Below, one piece after another: positions 1 through 10,083 of a stretch of 64,000 bases of DNA (positions are counted from its first letter, which is position 1; every line of letters begins with the position of its first letter). This DNA comes from Erwinia sp. E602 (GTDB lineage Bacteria; Pseudomonadota; Gammaproteobacteria; Enterobacterales; Enterobacteriaceae). A program made the translations under genes and the position numbers. The notes under the pieces were generated by a model. It was not told where the DNA came from, made no database searches, and saw only the letters and a list, made by a program, of their open reading frames with translations. The stretch lies in the NCBI RefSeq assembly GCF_018141005.1, contig NZ_CP046582.1, forward strand, positions 1,798,001 through 1,862,000. The letters are read 5' to 3'.

Positions 1-639
1 GTGTTCCCGGGCAATATCGGCGTGTTTAACTGGGGCTCGGTGGCGATCGATCCACAGCGCCAGCTGCTGATCGCCTCTCCCGTGCGTCTGCCCTACAAGT
101 ACAACCTGATTAAGCGCACGCCGCAAACGGCAGAAAAGCGCCTGTTCACCAAAGAGAACACACCGTTCTGGAACGAAAACTACCAGGGCGATAATGCGAT
201 TAACATCCAGCGCTTTGCCTCCAGCCTGGGCATTCCGTGCATCGCGCCACCGTGGGGGCAGCTGGCAGGGGTGGATCTGACCACCGGTAAAACCCGGTGG
301 CTGCGCCGCGTGGGCAGCACCAAAAACCTGAAAACCACCTTCCTGCCTGGGCCGTTCCCGATTGGTTTCCCGATGGGGATGGTGGCGCACGGCGGTCAGC
401 TGGTGACGGCGGGGGACCTGGTGTTCCACGGGGCAACGGCGGATAACTTCTTCCGTGCCTATGACAGTACCACCGGTGAGCTGCTGTGGCAGCAGGAGCT
501 CGCGGCCGGCGTGCAGGCTACCGCAGCCACCTACATGGGCAGCGACCAGCGCCAGTATGTGGTGGTGGCTGCCGGTGGGCACGGCTCGCTGGGCACCACG
601 CTGGGGGACAGCGTGGTGGCGTACCGCCTGAAAAAATAA
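1..639 (+). CDS. Membrane-bound PQQ-dependent dehydrogenase, C-terminal part
   Basis: The gene is cut by the left edge; only the last 212 or so residues are present, so the GTG at base 1 is not a real start. The text resembles the C-terminal beta-propeller of the glucose/quinate/shikimate quinoprotein dehydrogenases (Gcd family): a segment GVFNWGSVAIDP, the stretch IAPPWGQLAGVDL, and the ending YVVVAAGGHGSLGTTLGD, which closely parallels the end of E. coli Gcd. Family members oxidise a polyol or aldose in the periplasm and pass electrons to ubiquinone through an N-terminal membrane domain, which is not visible here. Substrate cannot be told from this fragment. A hairpin terminator follows 48 bp after the stop. 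Confidence 0.85.
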   Translation: MFPGNIGVFNWGSVAIDPQRQLLIASPVRLPYKYNLIKRTPQTAEKRLFTKENTPFWNENYQGDNAINIQRFASSLGIPCIAPPWGQLAGVDLTTGKTRWLRRVGSTKNLKTTFLPGPFPIGFPMGMVAHGGQLVTAGDLVFHGATADNFFRAYDSTTGELLWQQELAAGVQATAATYMGSDQRQYVVVAAGGHGSLGTTLGDSVVAYRLKK

Positions 640-686
640 TCCAGGGCTGGCCGCGACCGTGCGGCCACTCCCTGAAAGAAGACAGA

Positions 687-711
687 GGCGGGAGAGGTTT
701 CCCGCCTTTTT
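687..711 (+). terminator. Rho-independent terminator after the PQQ dehydrogenase
   Basis: GGCGGGA and TCCCGCC arms around a short loop, followed by a T tract (TTTTT). It lies between the dehydrogenase stop and the convergent minus-strand module. Confidence 0.8.
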
Positions 712-734
712 ACGGTTTACGGCTTATTGCAGAC

Positions 735-1334
735 TTAATACAGCGCCGCGGCCACGTTGCGTAATTCCGGCAGGGCGCTAAGATCCTTCTCTTCAATCAA
801 ATCCTGATGGATTTTCAATATTACCGCCCGGATAACATCCGATGTTTTGGTCAGCGCCAGCTGTTTCATCAGGCTGTTAAGCTCGGCCAGTTGGTTATGG
901 CTTACTTTCATCGAAATGCGTTTAGACGCCCGGGCCTTAGCCATATCGCTGGCAAGCAGCGTCTTTAACTGATCCTGTGCAAAGCGTCCGCTGTTAAGCG
1001 CGTGCAGGTAGTACAGGATCAGCACCTTACTGAACTCGTCACTGACCCTTGGTGCAATTTTCAGCGTTGCCAGGCTGAGGATATTCAGGAAGTGCGCCGG
1101 TACCCGCACCTCCAGCGCCGAGTGCGTCCGTTCATATTCGCGCTTAATCTGCGGCTCAGACTGCGGCGGTATAGCGACAACGGTATCGCACTGGTCGCAC
1201 ACCCCGGCCAGAATATTTTTCACCGTACCGCTGTGGTCATCAAAATCAACGTCGCGTAGCCGGAAAGTGGCCGTGCTTTTGCCACACTGGTAGCAAACCA
1301 CGGCGATGTTCTCACCCTCTTTGAACACTTTCAT
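735..1334 (-). CDS. Putative antitoxin: zinc-ribbon plus ribbon-helix-helix-like protein
   Basis: 199 residues. The N-terminus carries two CxxC pairs (CYQC near residue 15 and CDQC near residue 47), a zinc ribbon like that of MqsA/YgiT antitoxins. The C-terminal part (about residues 135-185) contains KRISMKVSHNQLAELNSLM followed by TSDVIRAVILKIH, which reads like a ribbon-helix-helix DNA-binding unit. The start overlaps the stop of the upstream 106-residue gene by four bases (ATGA), so the two are translationally coupled. Gene order toxin then antitoxin matches MqsRA/HigBA-type modules. The assignment rests on architecture and pairing; no close family match is recognised, and a regulator with a small partner remains possible. 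Confidence 0.5.
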   Translation of the reverse strand: MKVFKEGENIAVVCYQCGKSTATFRLRDVDFDDHSGTVKNILAGVCDQCDTVVAIPPQSEPQIKREYERTHSALEVRVPAHFLNILSLATLKIAPRVSDEFSKVLILYYLHALNSGRFAQDQLKTLLASDMAKARASKRISMKVSHNQLAELNSLMKQLALTKTSDVIRAVILKIHQDLIEEKDLSALPELRNVAAALY

Positions 1335-1651
1335 TTCTGTTCCTCCCCGGCAATGGCTGGATGTACGCTGATGAAGACCGTATTCGGTTCAACGAAATAA
1401 AACTTCACGTACCAGTCAACGCCGTTTCTGCTTGTTCTGAACACATGCACGTCGATGTCGCTGTGCTGATGATGCGGCGTACAACGCCACTCATCGCCGC
1501 GGGTGCGACTGAGCAGTTCAATGACCCACTCGCGATTGAGGCGTCCGTTAGCCAGATAGTTTTTTGCGTTAATGTCACGTCGGGTCTCGTGCAGATAGGC
1601 CCCGGCCTGCATACAACGTATTACCTGATGTTTAATGTCCTTGAATCCCAT
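1331..1651 (-). CDS. Putative toxin of a two-gene module, 106 aa
   Basis: Small protein directly upstream of and overlapping the zinc-ribbon/RHH gene. It ends in a beta-rich segment (WYVKFYFVEPNTVFISVHP) with His residues in the middle (TPHHQHSDIDVH), compatible with a small RNase fold such as RelE or MqsR, but I do not recognise the family. A strong ribosome-binding site (AAGGAGG) sits 5 bases before the ATG, and a GTACG...CGTAC inverted repeat lies just upstream, as expected for an autoregulated module. Function is inferred from size, order and overlap only. Confidence 0.45.
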   Translation of the reverse strand: MGFKDIKHQVIRCMQAGAYLHETRRDINAKNYLANGRLNREWVIELLSRTRGDEWRCTPHHQHSDIDVHVFRTSRNGVDWYVKFYFVEPNTVFISVHPAIAGEEQK

Positions 1652-1667
1652 AACGCCTCCTTATTTT

Positions 1668-1685
1668 GTACGTTAAATTTCGTAC
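1668..1685 (-). promoter_or_regulatory. Candidate operator of the toxin-antitoxin-like module
   Basis: Inverted repeat GTACG, 8-base AT-rich spacer, CGTAC, lying 17-34 bases upstream of the 106-aa gene start and overlapping its likely promoter. Seen directly; role as autoregulatory operator is inferred. Confidence 0.4.
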
Positions 1686-1922
1686 TTTCAAGTGATTTGT
1701 GATCATTTTATCGCCAAAAAGCACAGTGAGCAGGCTCAATCGGGTTTACCGGGTGACAGATTGTTGATCTTCAGAGGCTTCACGCAGATTTCATGTAACG
1801 CACTGTCAGGGTTACTGCTTAGCCGGAAGCACGCACGGCTTAATCTGCCCGCTGTCGTCCCCGGCAAAATGGACGTAATATGATTGAAATCAGCGGCTCG
1901 CTGCTAACTGAGGGTTTTTTTA

Positions 1923-2948
1923 ATGAAAAAGATCGGCTTTCTGTCCTTTGGTCACTGGACTCCGTCACCACACTCGGCCACCCGCTCAGCGGCCGACACG
2001 CTGCTGCAGTCGATCGACCTGGCGGTCGCCGCTGAAGAGCTGGGGGCCGACGGCGCCTACTTCCGCGTACACCACTTTGCCCGCCAGCTGGCTTCACCTT
2101 TCCCGCTGCTGGCGGCGGCCGGAGCAAAAACCAGAACCATTGAGCTGGGCACCGGCGTGATCGATATGCGCTATGAAAACCCGCTGTATATGGCCGAAGA
2201 CGCCGGCGCGGCTGATCTGATCGCCGGTGGCCGCCTGCAGCTGGGCATCAGCCGTGGCTCCCCGGAACAGGTGATTGACGGCTGGCGCTACTTTGGTTTC
2301 GCGCCTGCTGAAGGTGAGAACCACGCGGACATGGCGCGCCGCCACACCGAAACGCTGCTGGAGGTGCTGAGAGGGGAGGGCTTTGCGGAACCGAACCCGC
2401 AGCCGATGTTCCCTAATCCGCCTGGCCTGCTGCGGCTGGAGCCGCACTCTGCCGGCCTGCGCGATCGTATCTGGTGGGGTGCCAGCTCCAACGCCACGGC
2501 GGTGTGGGCGGCGAAGCTGGGGATGAACCTGCAGAGTTCGACGCTGAAGGATGATGAAACCGGCGAGCCGTTCCATATCCAGCAGGCGAAGCAGATCCGC
2601 GCCTACCGCGCGGCGTGGAAAGAGGCCGGGCATACCCGCGAACCGCGCGTATCGGTCAGCCGCAGCATCTTCGCGCTGGTGAATGATACGGACCGCGCCT
2701 ACTTTGGTCAGAGCGGTAAAGAGGGCGATTCGGTAGGCTATCTGGATGCCAGCACCCGCGCCATCTTTGGCCGCAGCTACGCAGCCGAGCCGGACGTGCT
2801 GATTAAACAGCTGGCGGCCGATGAGGCGATCGCCGAAGCGGACACGCTGCTGCTGACCGTGCCTAATCAGCTGGGCGTCGACTACTGCGCACATACCATT
2901 GAGGCGATTCTGAAACACGTTGCTCCGGGCCTCGGCTGGCGCGACTGA
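1923..2948 (+). CDS. LLM-class flavin-dependent oxidoreductase
   Basis: 341 residues with the bacterial luciferase-like TIM-barrel layout: N-terminal MKKIGFLSFGHW, the acidic and His-containing segment ADGAYFRVHHFARQL, ELGTGVIDMRYENP, and GRLQLGISRGSPEQV typical of F420/FMN-dependent monooxygenases and reductases. Probably cytosolic and FMNH2-using; substrate unknown. It is a monocistronic gene: the ATG is preceded by GAGGG, upstream lies the divergent toxin-antitoxin-like module, and 250 bases without a clear gene follow before the GH1 gene. No flavin reductase partner is adjacent. Confidence 0.85.
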   Translation: MKKIGFLSFGHWTPSPHSATRSAADTLLQSIDLAVAAEELGADGAYFRVHHFARQLASPFPLLAAAGAKTRTIELGTGVIDMRYENPLYMAEDAGAADLIAGGRLQLGISRGSPEQVIDGWRYFGFAPAEGENHADMARRHTETLLEVLRGEGFAEPNPQPMFPNPPGLLRLEPHSAGLRDRIWWGASSNATAVWAAKLGMNLQSSTLKDDETGEPFHIQQAKQIRAYRAAWKEAGHTREPRVSVSRSIFALVNDTDRAYFGQSGKEGDSVGYLDASTRAIFGRSYAAEPDVLIKQLAADEAIAEADTLLLTVPNQLGVDYCAHTIEAILKHVAPGLGWRD

Positions 2949-3172
2949 GTTGACGGAACCAGGGTCCGGCGGCGCGGATGACCGCTGCCGGATCCCTGAT
3001 CTTCGGCACCCATATTTCCTACTCTTTACTGCCGGTACCGGCACCCTGACTCCTGTAAAGGCAGCCCGCCTGGCATCCTGCTGCACGTCCTCCTGTTACA
3101 CCCGGGTTAAATCCTCTAAAATCTGCCGCGCAGAGCTGGCTGAATCGTGCCGGCTCATCGTCCGCAGTCTGA

Positions 3173-4636
<1,464 letters not shown>

Positions 4637-4642
4637 AGACAG

Positions 4643-4666
4643 TTGCCGGGCTTTACAGCCCGGCAA
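4643..4666. terminator. Hairpin between convergent GH1 and IMPase genes
   Basis: Perfect TTGCCGGGCT / AGCCCGGCAA arms with a 4-base loop. It lies 7 bases after the GH1 stop and overlaps the last codons of the minus-strand gene. There is no long T run, so it may act bidirectionally and weakly. Confidence 0.55.
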
Positions 4667-5441
4667 TCCGCAGCAATTCCTCCTTTGCCCCCGGCGCTAC
4701 CGCCAGCACCGGCGCACCGCGGGTGAGTTTTTCACCTTCAGTATCAAATGCGTGCGTCCAGCCCCCGGCTTCATTCACCAGACAGTATCCCGCCAGGCAG
4801 TCCCAGGCGTGCATATAAGGTTCGTAATAACCCACCAGCCGCCCGGCCGCTACCCACGCCAGCATCATCGCCCCGGAGCCGTTGCGGAAGAAGTTACCGC
4901 CGGCGCGCACTATATCGGCAGCAATCTCACCGACGCGCTCCGGCGTTACGTAGCTGTTGGCACCAAAGCCGGTGACGTGGTTTTGCATCGTACGCGCCGG
5001 ATCCACCCGCAGGGTTTTACCGTTCAGCGTTGCGCCCTGGCCGCGGGCCGCGACAAAACACTCCTGCTGGCAGGGGGCCATAATCACGCCTATCACGGGT
5101 TCACCCTGATAAATCACCGCCACCGATACGCACCAGTTGGGCATGCCGTTAACAAACGGGCTGGTGCCGTCGATGGGGTCCACCACCCAGCTGTAGCCGG
5201 AACTGCCCGGCTGCAGGCCATACTCTTCACCGAGGAAGCCGTCGTCCGGGAACTGAGCGGCAATACGGTCGCGGATCAGTAACTCGACGTTACGGTCGGC
5301 TTCCGATACCACATCCTGCGCGTCACGTTTGGTCTCTATTACCAGGCTGTCGCGGCGGGTAAAATAGTCCAGCGCCATTGCACCGCCTTCGCGTGCCACC
5401 TGTTCAGCCAGCGCCAGGCGCCGGGAAATCTGTTCGCTCAT
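4653..5441 (-). CDS. Inositol monophosphatase family phosphatase
   Basis: 262 residues with the metal-binding motifs of the IMPase/FBPase superfamily: GEEYG (about residue 71), the DPIDGT signature (about residue 92) and WDCLAGYCLVNEAGG near the C-terminus. Family members hydrolyse inositol phosphates, fructose-1,6-bisphosphate, histidinol phosphate or related phosphosugars with Mg2+. It is the last gene of the minus-strand operon SBP-permease-ATPase-IMPase, 24 bases after the ATPase stop. Co-location with an AfuABC-type importer suggests that it dephosphorylates the imported sugar phosphate or a downstream product. That role is inference. Confidence 0.85.
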   Translation of the reverse strand: MSEQISRRLALAEQVAREGGAMALDYFTRRDSLVIETKRDAQDVVSEADRNVELLIRDRIAAQFPDDGFLGEEYGLQPGSSGYSWVVDPIDGTSPFVNGMPNWCVSVAVIYQGEPVIGVIMAPCQQECFVAARGQGATLNGKTLRVDPARTMQNHVTGFGANSYVTPERVGEIAADIVRAGGNFFRNGSGAMMLAWVAAGRLVGYYEPYMHAWDCLAGYCLVNEAGGWTHAFDTEGEKLTRGAPVLAVAPGAKEELLRIAGL

Positions 5442-5465
5442 AGAACATCCTTTTGCAAAAGGGGA

Positions 5466-6527
5466 TTAGCGGGCAATCAGCGCCAACCCCTGAGGTTTAA
5501 AATCGATCGCCACCCGCGTGGCGGGGGCCAGCTGGCGTTCCATCTGCGTATCCACGATAAACAGCGTGCCGAGCTCGCTCTGCACTTCATACTCCACGTG
5601 ATCGCCAAGCCAGGTGCTGTGGGTCACTTCCCCGGTCAGCGCGCCGCTGTCGGCGGCCTGCAGGCTGATAAACTGCGGGCGTACCGACAGCTGCGCCGCG
5701 CCAGGGCGGGCATCCGCGCCCGCAACTCGAAACTGGCGGCTGCCGAGGGCGACGATCGCCTCGCCGTTTTCCACCCGCTCGACGTCGCACGGCAGAATAT
5801 TGGCCTCACCCATAAAGTCGGCGATAAATACCGAAGCAGGCGAGTGATACAGCTCGCGGGGCGCGCCCTGCTGGGCAATATGCCCCTCTTTCATGACAAT
5901 AATCTTATCGGAGACCGCCAGCGCCTCCTCCTGATCGTGGGTGACGTAGACGGCGGTAAAGCCGAGCCGCTGCTGCAGCTCGCGGATCTCGCTGCGCACC
6001 CGGCGGCGCAGCCGCTCATCGAGGTTAGAGAGCGGCTCGTCCAGCAGCAGCACCTGCGGTTCCAGCACCAGCGCGCGCGCCACCGCGATGCGCTGCTGCT
6101 GGCCGCCGGAGAGCTCCGAGGGCAGCCGCTGGCCCATTGCCTCCAGCCCCACCAGCTTCAGCCCTTCACGGGCGCGGTCCTGCGCCTCCTTTTTCGGCAG
6201 GCGGCTGGCGAGCAGGCCGTACATCACGTTGTCCAGCGCGCTCATGTGCGGGAACAGCGCGTAGGACTGAAACACCATCGCCACGTCGCGCTCGTTAGCG
6301 GGCAGGCGGGTGACGTCCTTACCGCCGATCAGAATGCGGCCGGAGGTCGGGTGCTCCAGGCCGGCCAGCAGGCGCAGGGTGGTGGTTTTGCCACAGCCGG
6401 AGGGGCCAAGCAGCGTCACCAGCGTGCCCGGCTCCACGGTCAGCGACAGACCGGGCAGGGCGGTAAAATCAGCAAACTGTTTGGTGACGTTATCAAACAC
6501 CACCGAACCGGAACGGATTGTGGTCAT
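5466..6527 (-). CDS. ABC importer ATP-binding subunit, AfuC/FbpC type
   Basis: 353 residues. Walker A GPSGCGKTT (about residue 38), Q-loop VFQSYALFPH, signature LSGGQQQR, Walker B VLLLDEPLSNLDE, H-loop YVTHDQ, then a C-terminal TOBE-like regulatory domain (from about residue 240). This architecture is that of the iron(III)/hexose-phosphate/phosphonate importer ATPases. The start overlaps the permease stop by 4 bases. With the downstream IMPase and upstream binding protein it forms one operon, predicted to be controlled by the divergent LacI protein. Confidence 0.9.
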   Translation of the reverse strand: MTTIRSGSVVFDNVTKQFADFTALPGLSLTVEPGTLVTLLGPSGCGKTTTLRLLAGLEHPTSGRILIGGKDVTRLPANERDVAMVFQSYALFPHMSALDNVMYGLLASRLPKKEAQDRAREGLKLVGLEAMGQRLPSELSGGQQQRIAVARALVLEPQVLLLDEPLSNLDERLRRRVRSEIRELQQRLGFTAVYVTHDQEEALAVSDKIIVMKEGHIAQQGAPRELYHSPASVFIADFMGEANILPCDVERVENGEAIVALGSRQFRVAGADARPGAAQLSVRPQFISLQAADSGALTGEVTHSTWLGDHVEYEVQSELGTLFIVDTQMERQLAPATRVAIDFKPQGLALIAR

Positions 6528-8752
6528 ACTGCTTTCTCCTGATGCAGGGCCGGTGGCGCGGCCACCGGCATTGTGGCAAGTCGGGTGGTGCGGCGCAGGC
6601 GGCGTTCACCGACCAGCAGCTGGAAGCCAAGGATCACCACCAGCATCACCACGATTAACACCGATGAATAGGCGATCGCCACGCCGTATTCGCCGTTTTC
6701 CACCAGCCCGACGATATAGGAGGTGGCCATGTTGTACTGGGCGCTGACGAGGAAGATCACCGCGCTGATTGAGGTAATGGCGCGGACAAAGGCATACACC
6801 AGCGCGGCGCTGATCGCCGGTTTCAGCAGCGGCAGGATCACTTTACGCAGGGTGCGGAAACTGCCTGCACGCAGTGTCAGCGAGGCTTCATCGAGGCTGC
6901 GGTCCAGCTGGCTCATGGCGGCAATACCGCCGCGCACCCCAACCGGCATATTGCGGAACACAAAGCAGGCGACGAGGATAATCGCGGTGCCGGTGATCTC
7001 CAGCGGCGGCAGGTTATAGGCCATGATGTAGCTGACGCCGATCACCGTGCCGGGGATGGCGAAGCTGAGCATCAGCATAAACTCGAAGGTCTGGCGGCCG
7101 GCGAACTTCTGCCGGACGATCAGCCAGGCGGTGAGCAGGCCGACGGCGGCGGTCAGCGGTGCGGCAATCAGCGAGATCTCCAGCGTGGTCCAGAACGAGT
7201 TCCACGCCACGCCGGTCCACAGGATCTGGCCGTCGTTCCATGTCAGGCCAAAGGCGCGGGCGTAGTGCGCCAGCGTCAGGCTGCTGTCCAGCCCCCACGA
7301 CTGCACAAAGCCGCCGACGAGGATCATCGCGTAAATCACCAGCGTAAACAGGCCCCACGGGATCACCATCCCGTAGACACCGTAACGCAGGCCGCGCGGC
7401 AGCCCGCAGTGCGTTCCGGCATCGCCTTTGCCGGTGACGGTGGCGAAGCTTTTGCCGGAGAGCCACACCCGCTGCACAATAAAGGCGCTGAGGGTGAAGC
7501 ACAGCAGGATCATCGCCAGCACCGCCGCGCGGCTCGGGTCATTCTGCGCGCCGACCACCGAGAAGAAGATCTCGGTGGAGAGCACGCCGTGGCTGCCGCC
7601 GAGCACCATCGGGTTGCCGAAGTCGGCCATACTTTCGATGAAGCTGATCAGGAAGGCGTTGGCCAGGCCGGGAGCCATCAGCGGCAGCGAGACGCGGCGG
7701 AAGGTGAGCCAGCGGTTGCCGCGCAGGGTCTGCGAGGCCTCTTCCAGCGACGGGCTGACGCCCTCGACTACGCCGATCAGCACCAGGAAGGCGATCGGGG
7801 TGAACGACAGCACCTGGGCGATCCAGATACCGGTCAGGCCGTACAGCCAGCGGCCCGGCTCGATGCCGAACAGCGTGGAGAGCAGTTCGGTGACCACGCC
7901 GGCGCGGCCAAACAGCAGCATCAGCGCCAGGCCAATCACAAACGGTGGGGTGATGATCGGTAGCACCGTCAGCAGGCGCAGCCCCTTTTTAAACGGCAGC
8001 GGCGTGCGGGTGGCGGCCAGCGCGAAGGCCAGCCCGAGCAGGGTGGAGCCGGTGGCGGTCATCAGCGCCAGCCACAGGGTACGCCAGGCGGTGCCGCAGG
8101 TGCCGCCGTCAAGGCAGCCGAGGCTCCAGATCGCCGGATCCTGAATGTTGGCGATCAGCCCGTCCGGCTTAAACGAACCGTCGACGTCCTGCACCGAGGC
8201 AACAAACATCCCCAGCACCGGATAGAGCACAAAGGTGCTGACCAGCGCGGTCAGCAGCACCAGCGCGGCCACCACAAAGGCATCGCCTTTCAGCGCGCCG
8301 CGCTCGGCCAGCCCGAAGGCGAACAGCAGCAGCAGGCTGGTGAGCAGCAGGATCGCCCCGCCACCAAAGGCGGGCTGCCCCTGGCTGAGCGTGCCAAACA
8401 GCTGCTCGCTCCACTGCCAGTTCCAGCCGCTGTAGCCGATGGCATGGCCTTCAAACAGTAAAAACAGGATCGCGGCCGCGCTGGCGGCCATCAGCAGGGT
8501 GCCGCGTCGCGGCCCCGCCTGTTGCAGGCGGGCCAGCCCGCACAGCGCCAGCATCAGCACGGCAACGGCCAGCCACGGGCGCTCAAACAGGACGATTTGC
8601 CACAGTGCGGGGGCGCTGTCGGCCTCGCTCCATAGCGTGCTCAGCCAGCCGAAATCGAAAAAGCCGGCTTCCTGGCTGTACCACGGCAGCAGCAGCAGGG
8701 CGCAGGCACCCAGCAGCAAAGCCCCGTTCAGGCGGCGGTTTTGCGCATTCAT
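6524..8752 (-). CDS. ABC importer permease, fused two-domain AfuB type
   Basis: About 742 residues and strongly hydrophobic. Two BPD permease domains are fused in one chain: the first around residues 235-440 (EASQTLRGNRWLTFRRVSLPLMAPG is its EAA loop), the second around residues 520-715 (EASLTLRAGSFRTLRKVILPLLKPA). A long N-terminal membrane extension precedes them. AfuB, FbpB and CysU/W-like iron and hexose-phosphate systems have this doubled form. I prefer the ATG at 8752, which has GAGGTG just upstream, over the ATG at 8767, which has no Shine-Dalgarno. It lies between the binding protein and the ATPase. Confidence 0.88.
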   Translation of the reverse strand: MNAQNRRLNGALLLGACALLLLPWYSQEAGFFDFGWLSTLWSEADSAPALWQIVLFERPWLAVAVLMLALCGLARLQQAGPRRGTLLMAASAAAILFLLFEGHAIGYSGWNWQWSEQLFGTLSQGQPAFGGGAILLLTSLLLLFAFGLAERGALKGDAFVVAALVLLTALVSTFVLYPVLGMFVASVQDVDGSFKPDGLIANIQDPAIWSLGCLDGGTCGTAWRTLWLALMTATGSTLLGLAFALAATRTPLPFKKGLRLLTVLPIITPPFVIGLALMLLFGRAGVVTELLSTLFGIEPGRWLYGLTGIWIAQVLSFTPIAFLVLIGVVEGVSPSLEEASQTLRGNRWLTFRRVSLPLMAPGLANAFLISFIESMADFGNPMVLGGSHGVLSTEIFFSVVGAQNDPSRAAVLAMILLCFTLSAFIVQRVWLSGKSFATVTGKGDAGTHCGLPRGLRYGVYGMVIPWGLFTLVIYAMILVGGFVQSWGLDSSLTLAHYARAFGLTWNDGQILWTGVAWNSFWTTLEISLIAAPLTAAVGLLTAWLIVRQKFAGRQTFEFMLMLSFAIPGTVIGVSYIMAYNLPPLEITGTAIILVACFVFRNMPVGVRGGIAAMSQLDRSLDEASLTLRAGSFRTLRKVILPLLKPAISAALVYAFVRAITSISAVIFLVSAQYNMATSYIVGLVENGEYGVAIAYSSVLIVVMLVVILGFQLLVGERRLRRTTRLATMPVAAPPALHQEKAV

Positions 8753-8838
8753 TTTCACCTCGGTCATCGGGTGTCAGGGAACAGGCCGTGCGGCGCATCG
8801 GGTTGGCCGCACGGCGTCAGACGTCAGGGTAGGCGGCG

Positions 8839-9864
8839 TTACTGCGCGCTGGCACCGATCTCTTTATCCCAGCGGCTGAGCAGCTCTTTGCGTTTTTCCG
8901 AGTTGCCGTAGGTTTTAAAGTCGTAGTCGATCAGCTTGATGTTCTCAAAGCGCGGCGCGTACTCGGAGATCGCCGCGTTGCGGTTAGACGGCAGCTGGAA
9001 GGATTTGGCATCTTTCATATGCGACTGTGAGTCGGCGCTCAGCGCCCAGTCGTACCACACTTTGGCACTGGCGAGGTTGCGCGCGCCTTTGACGATCGAC
9101 ATCGAACCAATTTCATAGCCGGTGCCTTCGCACGGGGCCACCGCCTTGACCGGGAAGCCGTCCACCTGCATCGCCACCGCGTCGTGCATAAACACGATGC
9201 CGATAGTGGTTTCACCGCGCGCAGCCGCCTTCACCGGGGCAGAGCCGGATTTGGTGTACTGCGAGATATTGGCGTTAAGCTTTTTCAGATAGTCGAAGGC
9301 TTTCTCCTCGCCCATAATCTGCACCAGCGTGGCGAGAGTGTTATAGGCGGTGCCGGAGGAGTTCGGGTTAGCCATCTGGATCTCGCCTTTGTACGCCGGA
9401 TCCAGCAGGTCGGCCCAGCAGGCCGGAGCCTTAAGCTTTTTGTCGGCGATCAGTTTGGTGTTGTAGCCCCAGCCCAGCGCCCCGGCGTAGACGCCGACGG
9501 TGCGGTAACCGGCGCTCTCTGCCTGCTTGCGCGCCCACTCCTGCTGCTCGCCGAGCAGCGGCGACTGATAAGGCTGGGTCAGCCCTTCGTCGGCGGCCTG
9601 CATATGCGGATCGCCGGTACCCGCCCACCAGATATCGGTACGCGGGTTACGTGCCTCGGTGCGGATGCGGGCATAGGCCTCCCCGGCGGAGAGCCGCACC
9701 ATACTGACCTTGATATCCGGGTGCTGCTTTTCAAACAGGTTGGTCATTTGCTCACACACCACCACGTCGGCGGAACAGATCATATTCAGCTTGCCGGCCG
9801 CCTGGGCCGGGGCGGCGAACGCGGATCCGGCGACGACGGCTGCAATCAGGGTCAGACGATACAT
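8839..9864 (-). CDS. ABC importer periplasmic binding protein, AfuA-like
   Basis: 341 residues with a Sec signal peptide cleaved after about AQAA. The mature start GKLNMICSADVVVCE, the segment DIWWAGTGDPHMQAA, the phrase NPNSSGTAYNTLATLVQIMGEEKAFDYL, and CEGTGYEIGSMSIVKGARNL parallel the hexose-phosphate binding protein AfuA of Actinobacillus and enteric pathogens, more than the iron-binding FbpA proteins, whose paired tyrosines are not evident. Predicted ligand: a phosphorylated sugar or related organophosphate (inference). First gene of the operon; two TTGCAC...GTGCAA palindromes lie between it and the divergent LacI gene. Confidence 0.82.
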   Translation of the reverse strand: MYRLTLIAAVVAGSAFAAPAQAAGKLNMICSADVVVCEQMTNLFEKQHPDIKVSMVRLSAGEAYARIRTEARNPRTDIWWAGTGDPHMQAADEGLTQPYQSPLLGEQQEWARKQAESAGYRTVGVYAGALGWGYNTKLIADKKLKAPACWADLLDPAYKGEIQMANPNSSGTAYNTLATLVQIMGEEKAFDYLKKLNANISQYTKSGSAPVKAAARGETTIGIVFMHDAVAMQVDGFPVKAVAPCEGTGYEIGSMSIVKGARNLASAKVWYDWALSADSQSHMKDAKSFQLPSNRNAAISEYAPRFENIKLIDYDFKTYGNSEKRKELLSRWDKEIGASAQ

Positions 9865-9916
9865 AGTGTTCTCCTTGGTTCTGTAGGGTGGCGATACGGT
9901 GTCGCCGGAGTTTTTT

Positions 9917-9932
9917 TTGCACTTGTGTGCAA
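9917..9932. promoter_or_regulatory. LacI-type operator O1
   Basis: Palindrome TTGCAC, TTGT, GTGCAA (6-4-6), 53 bases upstream of the binding-protein ATG, within a region of AT-rich promoter-like sequence. A second copy lies 108 bases away, in the lacI-like gene leader. Confidence 0.7.
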
Positions 9933-10024
9933 TTAATTAATGGACAACAATTAACCTGTCAATCGCGTTGCATGGCATTTCAGTGGTTGCGTCACAAAAA
10001 CAGAACAATATTGCAACAATATTA

Positions 10025-10042
10025 TTTGCACATGCGTGCAAA
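10025..10042. promoter_or_regulatory. LacI-type operator O2
   Basis: Palindrome TTTGCAC, ATGC, GTGCAAA (7-4-7), 42 bases before the ATG of the LacI-family gene. It matches the O1 half-sites exactly, so the regulator probably controls both its own gene and the importer operon, possibly by looping. Confidence 0.72.
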
Positions 10043-10083
10043 CTGCGACAAAATCAGTTTTCGTTTACCAGCGGGGGTGCAGC

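Noticed and set aside
10036..10083. GTG at 10036 as start of the LacI-family gene
   Set aside because: It lies inside a perfect operator palindrome, adds residues unlike LacI N-termini, and the ATG at 10084 begins the HTH at the normal distance.
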